A stretch of DNA of 64,000 nucleotides, taken from Culex pipiens pallens (taxonomy: Eukaryota; Arthropoda; Insecta; Diptera; Culicidae). A model generated the notes under the pieces. The model made no database searches, was not told the DNA's origin, and was given only the letters and a program-made list of their open reading frames with translations. The position numbers were made by a program, and so were the translations under genes. How positions within the stretch are numbered: position 1 is the stretch's first letter; each line of letters starts with the position of its first letter. The stretch is taken from the NCBI RefSeq assembly GCF_016801865.2, contig NC_068938.1, positions 73,310,521 through 73,374,520 on the forward strand, given 5' to 3'. Positions 1 through 12,242 of the stretch are shown piece after piece.

Positions 1-460
1 GTGTGTGTACCAGGTGCATATAATCAACGCATTATATGTGTGGACTGGCCCCCTCTTTCACGCGGAGTACCCACGCATCACAGACATTGGCGCGCACGTG
101 GTCCCCGAGGGGGCGGGGGAGGGTTGTTATGATTTATGAAGGCGTAGATTACACAACATTAGGCCCTCGACCGTCGTTGTGGTTAATGTGCGAGTGTGGG
201 TTATCCGGCCGGGTGATGGATCCCAGGGTTTGTTGGAACGAGAGAGGGTTCGTCCTCCCGTGTTAAGTACCGGCGTTCAACGGAAGTGAACCTCCTTGTG
301 TTTGGAGTAGAGATCCTGTTTGGGATTGATCTCGCTCACTCTGGAAGGATATGTGAAAGCACAGATTTGTCTTGATGGATAGAGGTCGAGTGGCAACAAG
401 TATCCTTTTAACATGCTGATGGATTGGGATGTTAAGCTAGGGATGATTAATTTGTATTTT
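1..460. other. GC-richer unassigned sequence at window edge
   Basis: This stretch is clearly richer in G and C than the next 12 kb. A 76-codon open frame at 36-266 has no recognisable motif and is not called a gene. It may be the end of an element or exon that lies outside the window. Confidence 0.3.
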
Positions 461-1027
461 AGGATAAGTTTAATAGTTTGATAATGAGGTTTTTTCCCCA
501 GCGATGGTCTTTATTTAATTTCATCGCCAAAATGAAAAATTTGTAGAGCCTGATTATTTGGTTTTTGTGATTTTTTACAAAACATATATTTTTTAAGAGC
601 TTATGTCTTATTTCTTAAAATACCTCAAGATTTAGAATAGCTAACCGAATTGAAAATGAAGAAAACTAACATTTTTTTCGTCTAAACACACATTTTGGCT
701 AAACCAATAATTGGGTCGTTAAATTAACAATAACAAATTTGTGATATTATTGTTCACAACGATCTATGCCATACTTCCTAAGTAACAACTCCCTTGACAA
801 TGACCCTCTGGACAAGCCTAAAGGATTTAAGGATTTAAATCAATTTAAAAAAAAAAAAATACATTGCAACCCTTCTTGACAGAAAAGCTTCTACTTGACA
901 GCTCCTTCCAAGGGGACCATAGTTAATTCATCGAAAAAATGTTGTCCTGTATTTGTTTTGCATTTAAATGAAAAGAAGTTACAAGAAATGGTTTTTAATC
1001 GTGGTTTGTACCGATGTACCGGTTTGT
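461..1027. other. AT-rich spacer, nothing recognised
   Basis: AT-rich sequence with no long open frame, terminal repeats or RNA-like folds that I can support. Confidence 0.4.
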
Positions 1028-1039
1028 TTACCAATGGCT

Positions 1040-3350
1040 CTTACGGCTTTTGAAAACTAATCCGAGATATAAATTTCCATACAAATTTGGCAGCTGTCCA
1101 TACAACAATGATATATGAAAATTAAAAAAAATTGTATCTTTTGAAGTAATTTTTTGATCGATTTGGTGTCTTCGGCAAAGTTGTAGGTATGGTTGAGGAC
1201 TACACTGCAAAAAAAATGATACACGGTAAAAGAATTTGATGATTTTTTATTTAACTTTTTGTCACTAAAACTTGATTTGCAAAAAAATACTATTTTTTTA
1301 TATGTTTTAAGGAGTTCCTTGGCCGAAATAATTAGACCCGTATTTTTTTGTTTGTCCATTAGGGTGACATACGCCGTGTAAGGGTGGTCCGAAAAATGGC
1401 AATTTTCGTCATTTTTCGCAAAAACCACTTTTTTCAAAAAATCATATCCCCGCGACATTTCATTGGATTTTAGCTGTCTTCAATGCAAAAGAAAGGTGAT
1501 TAGTTTGGCTATTTAGGAAAAATAACAAAAAGTTTCAAAAATCTAGTTCAACATTTGAAAAGGTCGTATGAAAACTTAAAATGCTGTTTTGAAGGTCTCG
1601 GGACCAAAGAGCCTATGTCTGAAAATAAGTTTATCGGATTCCTCGGAAAATTTCACATAAAATATAAAAAAATGGTAAAGTTATGTTTTCGATACTCTGA
1701 GATACGATTTTTTGAAAAAAAAAACTGGGTTTTTTCGACGCGCCATGCGCAAAAATAGAAAATTGACAAAAACGGAAAAAACTACTTTTTTCACTAAAAA
1801 ACTGCAATAGTTTTAAAATTTAAAAGGTGACCTATACATGTTAGGGTACCAAAATTTTCGTTATTGAAATACGCAACTTTTGGTACCCTAACATGTATGT
1901 CAACTAACATGTATTGTCAATTTTCCATTTTTGCGCATGGCGCGTCGAAAAACCCAGTTTTTATTTTTTTAAAATCGTATCTCAGAGTATCGAAAGCATA
2001 ACTTTACCATTTTTTGATATGTTATGTCAAATAGGCTGAAATAGACATAGGCTCTTTGGTCCAGAGTCCTTCAAAACAGCATTTTAAGTTTTCGTACGAC
2101 CTTTTCAAATGTTAAGCTAGATTTTTGAAATTTCTTGCTATTTTTCTCAAATAGCGTCTAAGACAGCTAAAATCGGATGAATTGGCGCGGAGTTATGATT
2201 TTTTGGAAAATGTTGAAAACAAAAAAAAGTCTAATTATTTCGGCCAAGGGACCACAGAAAAGTTTTGAGCCCGATCGGAGAACTTTGTTTTCGTATCATG
2301 CTGTTTTCGTGGGGAATTGCTAAAGTAATAGACATTTTCAGGTAACTTTTTTGAAAATAGTCGCAGTTTTCGATTTTTTTTTAATTTGTGCACATGTTTG
2401 CCCCAAAAAAATATTTTCTGAAAACTTGAGAAAATTCTCTATATTTTACTTTTTTGAACTTTGTTGATAGGACCTTTAGTTGCTGAGATATTGCCATACA
2501 AAGGTTTCAAAAGCAGGAAAATTGATGTTTTCAAAGTCTCACCAAAACAACCCACCATTTTCTAACGACGATATCTCAGCAACTTATGGTCCGGTTTGCA
2601 ATTTTAAAATATGAAACATTCGTGAAATTCGATTTGTAAATTATGAAAACAAATATTGTTTTCAAAAAGATCGGAAAATTTCACGAATGTTTCACGAAAT
2701 TTCCCTGCAAAGGTTTCAATTGCATGGCAATATCTCAGCAACTAAAGTTGAACTAAGCAAAATATAGAGAATTTTCTCAGCTTCAAAAAATATTTTTTTC
2801 AATTGTGGGCAAACATGTGCACAAATTAAAAAAAAATGGAAAACTGTGACTATTTTAAAAAAGTTACCTAAAAATGGCTATAACCTAAAAACAGTGCAAT
2901 CTATGAAAAATTCACTAAAGTATTTTTTGAGTGCAAATTTGATTTTACATCGAAAAATGAAGTTAAAAAATTTTTACGACCAATATTTCGATTTTTTGAA
3001 AAAATCTGTATTGATTCGAAAATTTATAACTCGGTCAAAGATGTTTTGCACAACCTTTAAATTTCTGAAAAGCTGGCATTTCATGTCCCCTTAAACATAT
3101 CAAAAACTAAAAAAAAAATAAAAAAGTGTTTTTTTACAAATCAAGTTTTAGTGACAAAAAGGTAAATTAAAAGTCACCAAAATTTTTTTAACCGTGTATC
3201 ATTTTTTTCGGTGTAGTTCTTATCCATACCTACAACTTTGCCGAAAAAACCAAATGGATCGAAAAATTCCTTCAAAAGATACAGATTTTTGAATTTTCAT
3301 CTATCATTTTTGTATAGACAGCTGCCAAATTTGTATGGAAAGTTATATGG
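1040..3350. mobile_element. Nested foldback (inverted-repeat) elements
   Basis: At least three palindromic structures lie inside one another. Outer arms at about 1070-1310 and 3093-3345 are inverted copies; both contain the shared string ACAAATTTGGCAGCTGTC or its complement. Between them sit an inner foldback (about 1311-2285, centre near 1880) and a second one (about 2340-2872, centre near 2605). The 1311-2285 unit belongs to the same family as the complete element at 17025-18270, since both contain the string AATTAGACCCGTATTTTTTT and its inverse, but it lacks that element's outermost ends. All short open frames here are by-products of the palindromes. No transposase is present, so these are non-autonomous elements. 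Confidence 0.75.
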
Positions 3351-3479
3351 GCAAACTAATGATGCAAAATGGCTTCTTTGGGCATACCGAAGGCACCAAA
3401 AAAGTTTCAGCCGGATTAAAAAATTCAAATAAAATCGAAAGACCAAAATCTGAGAGAATTGCTCCCATCTCACAGAAAA

Positions 3480-3625
3480 TCCAAATTGTCGTGCTATCTT
3501 GTCACACGTTGCTTTTTGAAGTTCCAAGAATGTTTGACGTTTTAATGTTTGACTATGAATAAACAAACCGTGAATCAAGCAATGTAAACAATAACAAACA
3601 CGTTTTGTTTGGTTGACCATACTTG
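3480..3625 (-). repeat. MITE-like fragment shared with 33490-33605
   Basis: The segment that includes AACAAACACGTTTTGTTTGG is the inverse of sequence at 33490-33605. It also carries GTGCTATCTTGT, which is close to the terminal repeat of the element at 21796-22400. No coding capacity. Confidence 0.55.
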
Positions 3626-5934
3626 TTTTAGCTAAATCTAGTTTGAAAGTTTTTTATTTTGTGTTAATTTGGACAAAAAAGAAAAGAATTGTGCGTTTTC
3701 AAAAATCTAACGTAAATAAATCAGTTAGATTGCTTAAGAACCCTCCAACTTTAACCAATTAAGCACATCACTCTATTACCTCGCAACACATTGGCTTCAA
3801 GAATCTTGTGTAGCACGATGCCATCACTCACTGATGCTGCACCTGCCACAAAGCGCTCAACTCGGATATCTTCTCGTATGATGATTCGCGATGATTTGAT
3901 GAAAATGCAACACACACACATACGTATGATGCGTTGCTTATCAGAATCAAAATCAAACAACCCACGCTCGTATGTGCACAGGTAATCGCAAAATAACATA
4001 CAATTACCTCTCATCAAGCAATACGCCCTCCGTGGTACTTCTAGTACCTATGGTTCCAGTCCGAGCCTGGGCCGTGTAATCAGCAAAGAGCTAATTAAAA
4101 GGTTCATATCGTATGCATATTTGATGGGTGTACGGATCAGTCGAGGGCAAAACTTCGACCCATTAGGCCTGATATCCGAATAATTTTATTTGATTTTAGA
4201 GTCGGTCTATTTTAGAGTCCCTTTTCCCTAGTCACTAGTTTGAATCGTTGATGTAATGTTGATATAAATTAAACTAGGATTATGTTGGTTATTTAGAGAG
4301 CACTTGCTCTTGCAACAATTTTGGAAATGTGATCAGGTAAATTATAATATTTGACTTGAATAACGAACTTGTAAAATTATCAAATTTATTTAAGCTACCC
4401 TTGCGCTATACTGAATGCAAACGCCTAGAATTATACTACACCCGGTAGAGTAAGCCGTTACCGTTACTTTTAGCTGTTTGAATTTATGTTCAGAAAGCGT
4501 GCTATAAATTGCATTGCCACTTAGATGCTTCGCACCAGGCATATACAAGAAAGCAGTTTATACACGTTTTGAGTTGTTTTCTTGGGAGCTTAAATTATGT
4601 TTAAGATACTTAACTGTTGTTATATTTTGTTTACCGAATATTTATTAAAATTTTGTGAAAACAGTACACTGTTGTTACATCAGGAAAAATAGTAAAAAAA
4701 GAACAACATTTTAAAAAAGTTTAAATTAGACAAATTTCACAAATGTCAGGAAATTTCATCAATGCACAAAAATCTATGTGTATTCAGAATACACAAATCT
4801 ATGTTTTATACTTTGTTCCAACTATTTTTTGACAAACTTTGCGGATTAATACCAATTAACTACAACTTATTGTGGTATCAGTAAAAAAATTCTTTTAAAA
4901 ATAATTAGTTTTATCTGTTTCATTTTTGAATTAATTGTCAGAGTAAGAGAGGTTGTATTGAATTATATTGGCAGACAATTATGGATTTTTTTTTTATTTT
5001 TTTTTAGAAGAGGAATGCTATAGCAGTTATTCCAACAAAAAGTTCAACAAGTATGATAGTAAAAAACTTCCCATGTGATGTGAAAAATATCACCAAACAT
5101 TGATGACTTAACACTTTGAAAACCAGATCTACAAGATCGTAAAAATCTACCAACTGCAGGCCGTTTCACAGTAACAAGCAATGTTCGAAATTCTTCATGT
5201 TCTCTTACATAACTCACGTACGACTCAATTAGCTCACACACTGACTGCAGATCGGTCAGCTTAGCCCCCGAAAAAAAAACACCTCACAAAAAAGCCCATG
5301 TCATTACCAATTCACATCAACCGCCTCCGATAATGCGACTTAATTTCGTACTCCAGTGAAAGCTCTCCAAGCTACCGGTCGCTCTCAATCACGTACCTTA
5401 AGTGAGTCATAAATTTTGTCTGAGCTGCCCCTCGCCCTCCCTCTCCCTCTTGCTTTCCCATCGTTTTGCGGAAAGCTTAAAACGAAACTGAAAACGGCAA
5501 CACGCGGCGCTTAACGTAAGCTTAACCTAGTGCGCATCGGCTGATGGAGGAGTGATACCTGCAGTTATTCTGAAGAAAATTGCAATTTATTTTTACTTCT
5601 AGTGTTGAACGAATAGAATAAAAATAAGTTTTATTAAAAATGATTTACATAATACCATTTTCCAGATAAATATTTATACACGGAGAAAATAAAAAGCAAC
5701 AGAGTTTTTAAATTCACACGATTGTTTTTACATTTTTTCTTATAAAAATAAACCCGGAGATTTTCGTGCAAGACTAAATAACTATCCATTTTTATTCTTG
5801 ACCATATAATGTCCTAATAAAAGAAAAGCCAAAAAAATTAGATTGAAAAGCGGAAAATTTTTTTTTTGTATTCAAATTAGATTAAAATTTTATTTAAAAT
5901 ATATCGTTATATAATATATCGTTATATAATTAAG
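3626..5934. other. Spacer without recognised genes
   Basis: Short open frames at 3751-4017 and 5044-5241 have no recognisable motif or supporting signals. The 5240-5560 part is less AT-rich and includes a CCCTCTCCCTC pyrimidine run, so it could be regulatory, but nothing firm supports that. Confidence 0.35.
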
Positions 5935-6699
5935 CTAAGGCTACCAACTGTACGGATTTTTCCTTTCCATACGGATTTTCGAACCTTTTCACGGATTTTT
6001 AACAGGCCGGAATTTTTGTAGGGATTTTGATATGGTCGAAGCTTTTGTTAACTAGAAATTTTTATTTTTCTGTGAGTTTCATTTAAAAAGGTAGAGTTTT
6101 CCGGGGTTTCCTCAATTGAAACTTGATTATCAATAATTCTAGAGTTTTTTTTAACTATTGTCTTTCATATGTTGATAGAACCTTTAAAAAAAACTCTAGA
6201 ATTGTTCTTTTAGAAATTCCTTACTAAATATATTTATCCATTTCAAAAGGCTTTCTAAAACTTGTGAAAACATTTGAACATTTGAATTAACAAATCGTGA
6301 GTTTTTTTAAAGGTCCTATAAACTGTTGTGATTCACATGTTATAGGACCTTTTCAACTCTGGAAAAGTGTTCGTGACAACACTAAGAACGATATTATTCG
6401 TAAAAGCAAACTTGACATTTCGTAAACTTTTAAACGTTTAACAAAAAAAATTAAGAACATAATGATTTGATTCAAATCACGGTTAATTTTTGGAATACTT
6501 TTAAACGTGCAAGTCATAAGCACTCTGATAGCATTTTTTGAAATTTGTTAGCTGTAAAAACGACACAGTTTTAAATTTTTAAATCTCAAATTTATTAAAT
6601 TTAATTTATCTAAATAATTCATTGACAGTTTTTGTTACACCATGGTGTCATATCGGCAAAGTGTACGGATTTTTGCTCAGCAAGAGTTGGTAGCCTTAG
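5935..6699. mobile_element. 765-bp TIR element (CTAAGGCTACCAACT ends)
   Basis: The 15-base string CTAAGGCTACCAACT at 5935-5949 is exactly inverted at 6685-6699. Just inside each end is TACGGATTTTT, in the same orientation at both. There is no protein-coding capacity, and I see no convincing target-site duplication. An internal hairpin around AATTCTAGAGTTTTT lies at about 6136-6205. Confidence 0.65.
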
Positions 6700-7340
6700 G
6701 TATAGCATAAACAAGTATTATCCATCGTTTCCAAATCAAAATACAAAAAAGATTGGTTTCAATTATTTTGTGGTTAGCTTTTTTGCTTTTTTTTCATTTG
6801 ATATGTTGTTTTTTTGAACTTGACTCATTTATTCATGAATAGGGCCATTAAATTTTTTTTTCTCCCTCAGCCCTTACAGAGTAGAGAACCCAGTTGGATC
6901 TGAACTGTTTTCAGCTAACTTAAATTCAGGGCCAGAATTTCAACATTTCAATGATAAAATAGTTGGAAAACTAAGTAAACACCAGTACAGATGATTTTCC
7001 ACTTTCAGATAAAAAAGAAAGTGACAAAAACAAAATAACGACGAAAATACTTTTTGCGGTACCGTCCAGTGGGGCGAAAATGTCCAATTTATATTTGAAT
7101 AATTTTCCAACTGGCAAGGTTTGTCTCAAGATTATTAATTTCAAAATATGTACTGTAGTAGGCCACACAACGTCCATGCCCTATTAGATTGTTCAAAAGT
7201 GTTTCAAGAGCGAGTCCACGAACAGGGCATGCCCCTTTGTATGGGACGTCGCTTGGACCTCACAAATCTGCCTGAAATTTTCAGGGATTGTTTGTATATA
7301 TAAAACTAGTATCTGGCCAAAATATGAGCACTCTAGGTCA
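6700..7340. other. AT-rich spacer
   Basis: No gene, RNA or terminal repeat is recognised. The frames at 6632-6817 and 6971-7177 are short and featureless. Confidence 0.35.
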
Positions 7341-7760
7341 ACGGGAAGTGGGGTAAAACGGGACACAAAGTTTTATGGTTCAAAAACGTCAAAAATATTA
7401 AAAAGGCTGTAACTTGGGCAAACCAAAGCTAAACTTCAAAATGCATCTGAAAGGGCTTACAAATCCAACAAAATTCGGGGTGAAGCATCCCAGTTGTTTA
7501 AATCTAAAGCCAGTTATTAGCATTTTAGTTAAAAAAATAGCACCATTTTTAATCTAAAATAGAAAAGTGTCCCATCCAGATATCGACTCGATTCGACTTG
7601 GAGCTTGTACGGGATACTGAGACTGAGACTTATCATATTCGTGTTCCTGAGACAATTTCACAATAGAAACATGCATAAAAATGTTTACTTTCATTCATTA
7701 TTACCCTTTAAACAATTATAGTTAAGCCCTTTCAGATGCATTTTGAATTTTGAAATTTGT
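7341..7760. repeat. Partly palindromic mosquito repeat
   Basis: It contains TGGGGTAAAACGGGACA near its left end. CAAAATGCATCTGAAAGGGC at about 7437 is inverted at about 7726-7745. The segment near 7565-7630 matches 52580-52650 in reverse orientation, which shows dispersal. Non-coding. Confidence 0.5.
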
Positions 7761-8310
7761 ACTATGGTTGATGGTGTATTTTTTTAAAAAAAAGAGAATA
7801 AAAAACAATGTTATCATTCGGTTGAATATATTTATAAACTTTTCAACAAAATTCATTTACATATTAATGAAACTTGATAAAAAGTTAGATTATTGCTTAC
7901 AATTCCATCAAACTAGTTTTGTTACCTATTTATATTGCGTTTTAAACAGAATACGAAGCACGAATAAAAAGTTTTCACATTTTATATAAAACTAGTTCTG
8001 CTGAAACACCATAAATTTGATGATTCTTTGAATTGTTTACATAAAATTTATTATTAAGAAACGAATTTTATCTTCCCCTAGGGAAAACTTAGAATTTCTG
8101 CGTAGTTTTTTTTTTTGATAATTTTGGTGTTTTCGGGGCATACATAGAATATTAAGAAACTTGTTTTTCTTGCGGTAACAAAAAATGCTGTTTGTTGATT
8201 TTTTTAGAAGTTGATACTTCGTTTTCATTAAAAGGGGTTTTCTTCATAAAATAATGTGGGATAATTGTAGGATTTAACTTCAACTAAAATTGGAAAACAA
8301 ACGTTTTGTG
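7761..8310. other. AT-rich spacer
   Basis: Very AT-rich sequence. Open frames at 7750-7989 and 8037-8228 are low-complexity and not gene-like. Confidence 0.35.
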
Positions 8311-8960
8311 GAGTGAGCTCATAACTTCCCAGAGAAAAAACTCACACGCGTGTCCATAAATTCATTCACAATAGGGAGACGCCAGCGAGATGGAGAGAGA
8401 GAAATGAAAAAGGTGTTTTCACAGCCTTGACCTTGACCATCGCGTGTGTGTGTGCGCATTTTGAGTTGTTTGCGTTTCCGCTCTGACATAACTGATTTTT
8501 TATGCTCTTTTTCATGCGCGGCGATCGACGGCCAGCGCCGGCAGCAGAAACGGTAGCATAAAGCAGACAAAACCAGCAAAAACCACACGAGGAAAGAAGG
8601 AAAAGAAGTCGATTGTGAGATAACACGAAATCGTTTATGCTGCGCGAGCACTGACAAAAAAAGAAATAGTCGCGCGTGCAATTTAACAATCGCGGGGTGC
8701 GAAAACGAAGTCAGAATTGCAACCGGGGGTCTTTTGGTTTGGCGCTGTTAGGTGGTTGATCAAGTGGCCCAGATTTTGACCGGCGACGACGACAACCGGG
8801 TTGGCCAGACACCATTGCGTGTGTATTGTTGGTGCCCTCGGGGGAACGAGGTGCGATCTCGTCGGCGACGATGGGAAAAAACACCCATTTTTTGGGGCCA
8901 TTGTTAGGCAAATTTTATGTTCAATTTGGAAACGATTTTTGATTCAATTTGGACGAGTTT
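8311..8960. other. GC-richer, apparently single-copy segment
   Basis: The composition rises here. There is a GAGAGAGAGA run near 8394, GTGTGTGTGTGC near 8445, and several CpGs. Overlapping frames on both strands (8319-8901) contain no recognisable domain. It resembles promoter or 5' untranslated sequence of an unseen gene more than repeat DNA, but that is inference. Confidence 0.25.
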
Positions 8961-9549
8961 GGGCTTTTTGTTTTGGTGTTGTTGACAAATGGTTTTGAAA
9001 ACATTGTGTCAAGGTTATAGTTTCTTTAAGAAGAGCTTATCATGCAAAGTTATACCTGTCTTGATAAATAAATTATTGAAACTCACAAACAATATACAAA
9101 GTGGCTTCTTTAGTACCGATTTTCTTTTGTAATAAGTCAACTGTCTGATCTTTTTAATTGAAATGATTCATTAATGTCAACTTTAATACACCTAACATCT
9201 TAAAAGGTTTTAAATGGACCAAGGTTAAATTTTGACACAGTAAAACTATAAAATTTATTTCAAAGGTTTTTTTGTCACTTTTTAGCTTAATTTGAATTAT
9301 TTGTTCCATTAAGGTCGTTGCAAATAACCAACCAAAGTCGAGTCGAGTCGGGATGTTTTTGTATGTTCATAATTCAATTATTCGGTGTCCCATACAAACA
9401 TTCGGGTAATCGATACTTTCGGAAAATCGTGGTTTCGGAAAACCTAATTTTTCTGTTTGTTTTTCTATCAGAGGTTTTTTTTTATTTTTTTTATTCTATC
9501 AGAGGTTATATCGCAATCAATCTCCAATGTTTTTGAAGCAAATGGATAT
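8961..9549. other. AT-rich spacer
   Basis: Nothing beyond short AT-rich frames; no structural signal recognised. Confidence 0.35.
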
Positions 9550-9649
9550 GGGTCATTCCGTGTCAACTGGGTACACTTTTGGACTCGACCTTCACCGATT
9601 TAGACCAAACTTGGAGGGAACGTACACCTATCGATAATTAACAGAAATA

Positions 9650-10771
9650 TAGAGCGTCCAATTTCCCGTCCCAGGAAAAAAAAATCCTGGGAATTCCCGG
9701 GATTTCCCGAAAAATAATATTCCCGTTTCTCGGGAAATTTGTAAATTTCCCGGGAATTCCCAAAATTCAAGCGAAAGTATACTTTTTCTTAAATTTTTGG
9801 AACATTTTTTTTGAAAATGCTCTGAAAAAATAATAAATGAACAAACTCAACATGATTTGTATTGTTTGGTTTTTATATAATTAATCAGATTATCAGAAAT
9901 TATGATACAAGAATTATTTCTGATAAAATTAGTTTTTGAAGAAACTGGGAATAGATCTTGCTTAATGAGTATTAAATTATTACAATTAGGTAAGCTTTTA
10001 ACAAGATGTTATTTCATCAAAACAATATTAAGTCCTTACCTCCAAATTAAAATTGAGATTTTTTTACGTTTTTGTTTACCATGACCAACTGAGATGAAAA
10101 TCTAATTTGTGCAAAAAGAATGAATTCAATTGATTGAATACCTAGTACTAAAGAAATTACAATTTGAAGTAAAAGAGCACTGGTGCAACTACAGGTGTTA
10201 GAGGGTTAAATGTGAAAAATAGAAGACTTTTTGTGGAATGATGTTAATTTATCGTATAATTTAAATCGTATTGCATAATAATACAGAAAAATCATTGAAA
10301 AATTACTGTCTATTGTTTGTTCTCAAAAAATGCAAAAATATATTCAAAGCTTGCTGCATTTATTTGAAAACATTGGGTTGTTTACAGTAAAACCAACACT
10401 AAAAAGCTTTACCATTTGTTCAAGAGCTGAAACCAGTCCAGGTCATGAAAAACATAATTTCTGCATGTTTTTTTTTCTCATTTCAATAAACTGGTCACAG
10501 AAGCAAGTTTAAAATTTCTCATCAAAAAATACCAAAACACATTTTTTGTAGTTGAATGATTTTTTACATGCAGTCAAGCTGTTAATTGATCTTCACACTT
10601 ATTTAAACCATTAATGTTGATGTCCTATACAATTTTGTTGCATAATTTTTATTAAAACCAAGATCATAACAATGTTCAATAAATTTAAAATTTCCCGGGA
10701 ATTCCCGGGAAATTAGCTGAAAATTTCCCGTTTCCCGGGAAATTTGTAACCCCGGGAAATTGGAGGCTCTA
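9650..10771. mobile_element. Non-autonomous hAT-type element, 1122 bp
   Basis: The ends are TAGAGCGTCCAATTTCCCG on the left and its near inverse, closing with GGAGGCTCTA, on the right. The flanks carry a perfect 8-bp duplication, CAGAAATA, at 9642-9649 and 10772-10779. TAGRG ends and 8-bp duplications are hallmarks of hAT transposons. Subterminal regions are packed with TTCCCGGGAA motifs. No transposase frame is present. Related pieces occur at 29511-29722, 32050-32130 and 52651-53510. Confidence 0.85.
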
Positions 10772-10985
10772 CAGAAATATCAAGTTTGGTGCTTATTGGA
10801 CCTTTCCTCTTTCTATGGCACCGCCCTCTTTTTTGACGATTGACGATCTAAAAACCTTTTTATTCTTTTACTCGTTACTTTCCAAAATTCAACCATAATT
10901 TTACATAAGAATCAATGTATATCTCAAACTAACCCAAACTATTGCCGAGAAACAGCCCTTCAAAAATAAAAACTTGAATTAATTA

Positions 10986-11664
10986 CACAGAAAAAAAAAA
11001 TCATGGTAATATTACATCTGGGAAGGGTTACATCTTTTATGTCAGAAAGAAATGTGTAATTTTACCTCTGGAAATGTGTAATTTTACCACTTTTCTGTTG
11101 TAATGTCACTTTTTCAGTCTAAATTGAGGTAAAATTGCATTATAAAAGTGGTAATATTTAACCTTCTAAAATAAAAGCTTCAAAATGTACATATTTTTCA
11201 CTGTGTATTCAAAAATAAGCACAAGACCTACGCTGGCGTTCAAGGCCTACTTTCAGGAGTTTGCAATGCAATGCACTGATACATGGCGCAACCACACAGC
11301 TTAAAATGTAGTAATCCAGCTGCATGTAAAAGTGCTGGGTGTAAAATAAATATTGCATTATTTTATGCAATTTTATGTAATTTTACGCCCTGAAAAATGT
11401 AGCCCATCAGTATGGGAAACCTACTTGACCGAAATGTCAAGCTCATATATGCGTTTATCCTTCCATATTTTTATCGGTCTGATGGCCGAGTGGGCTAAGG
11501 CGCCAGTCCTTACTGTTGGTGCTGGGTTTGAGTCCCGTCGGTTGCAACTTTTTTTTTGTGTTTACAAAAATTGTACATGCAGCGTGTAATATTAAGTGTT
11601 TATTTTGACGAAGGTGATGTGCATGCTTTTGCATGCGATTTTACCATCGGATTTTTTGCTGTGC
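10986..11664. mobile_element. CACAG-ended MITE carrying a tRNA-like segment
   Basis: The left end begins CACAGAAAAAA then ATCATGGTAA; the right end is the approximate inverse, TTTTACCATCGG through TTTTTTGCTGTG. It is inserted near the centre of the foldback host. It contains the tRNA-like sequence at 11476-11546. A similar family member lies at 29723-30156. Confidence 0.55.
11476..11546 (+). repeat. tRNA-like sequence (not a functional tRNA)
   Basis: An A-box-like TGGCCGAGTGGG is followed about 35 bases later by a B-box-like GGTTTGAGTCC. The sequence looks like a leucine- or serine-type tRNA front half. The acceptor ends do not pair well and the long variable arm expected for those tRNAs is missing. 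It is best read as a tRNA-derived piece inside a mobile element. Confidence 0.45.
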
Positions 11665-11938
11665 AGTTATGCATAGAAAATTAAGAGTTTTTTTATTTTT
11701 GAAGGGCTGTTTGAACATGGTCAAACTTGACCATGACACTTACAGCTATTTTTTTTATTTAGCAAAAACTCACTATTAAGTAACTTTAACTGGAAAAAGG
11801 TGAACATATTTTTCGATTACAATTTTGATTTTAGATCAAAACGTTAAGTCAAAACAGTTTTTTACCATTTTTTGAAATATTCCGAGTCCTAGGTACATTG
11901 TTTGATATCTCGACAAAATAAAGTAACAAACTAGTTAT

Positions 11939-12242
11939 GGCCTATCTACAATCACTTAGCTTAGAATAGTTAAGTAAAGTAAAACTTAGAAAATGTACAC
12001 AACTTACGGCCGTCATCCACAATCAACTTAGAAAATTTGCTGGGCTGATATACGTTGCTATGCAGTTGTTTGTTTACCTTTGATATGGAAACGTCAACTT
12101 ACCGTAGATTTTGAAATTTTCCAAACCATACGTCAAGTTTCTAATTTTATTCCTTTTCATTGTAGAAGATCAGATTCATTTCCATTGATTCAAACTCCTA
12201 AGCTAAGTGAAATTTTCTAAGTTAAGTGATTGTAGATAGGCC
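11939..12242. mobile_element. 304-bp MITE (GGCCTATCTACAATCAC ends)
   Basis: GGCCTATCTACAATCAC at 11939 is inverted at the right end, finishing at 12242; the pairing extends through the AGCTTAGAA region. No coding capacity. Any target duplication is at most 2-3 bases. Confidence 0.7.

Larger units (their letters stand above)
9550..11900. mobile_element. Decayed GGGTCATTCC foldback, host of two insertions
   Basis: Its left end, GGGTCATTCC at 9550, matches both ends of the complete foldback at 40411-41425. The host sequence stops at 9649, resumes at 10772, and is interrupted again at about 10985-11664. Inverse host arms AAGGGCTGTTTG (about 11702) and GCCCTTCAAAAATAAAAA (about 10954) still bracket the second insertion, so it lies near the palindrome centre. 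The right end is not clearly preserved; the limit near 11900 is approximate. Confidence 0.55.
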
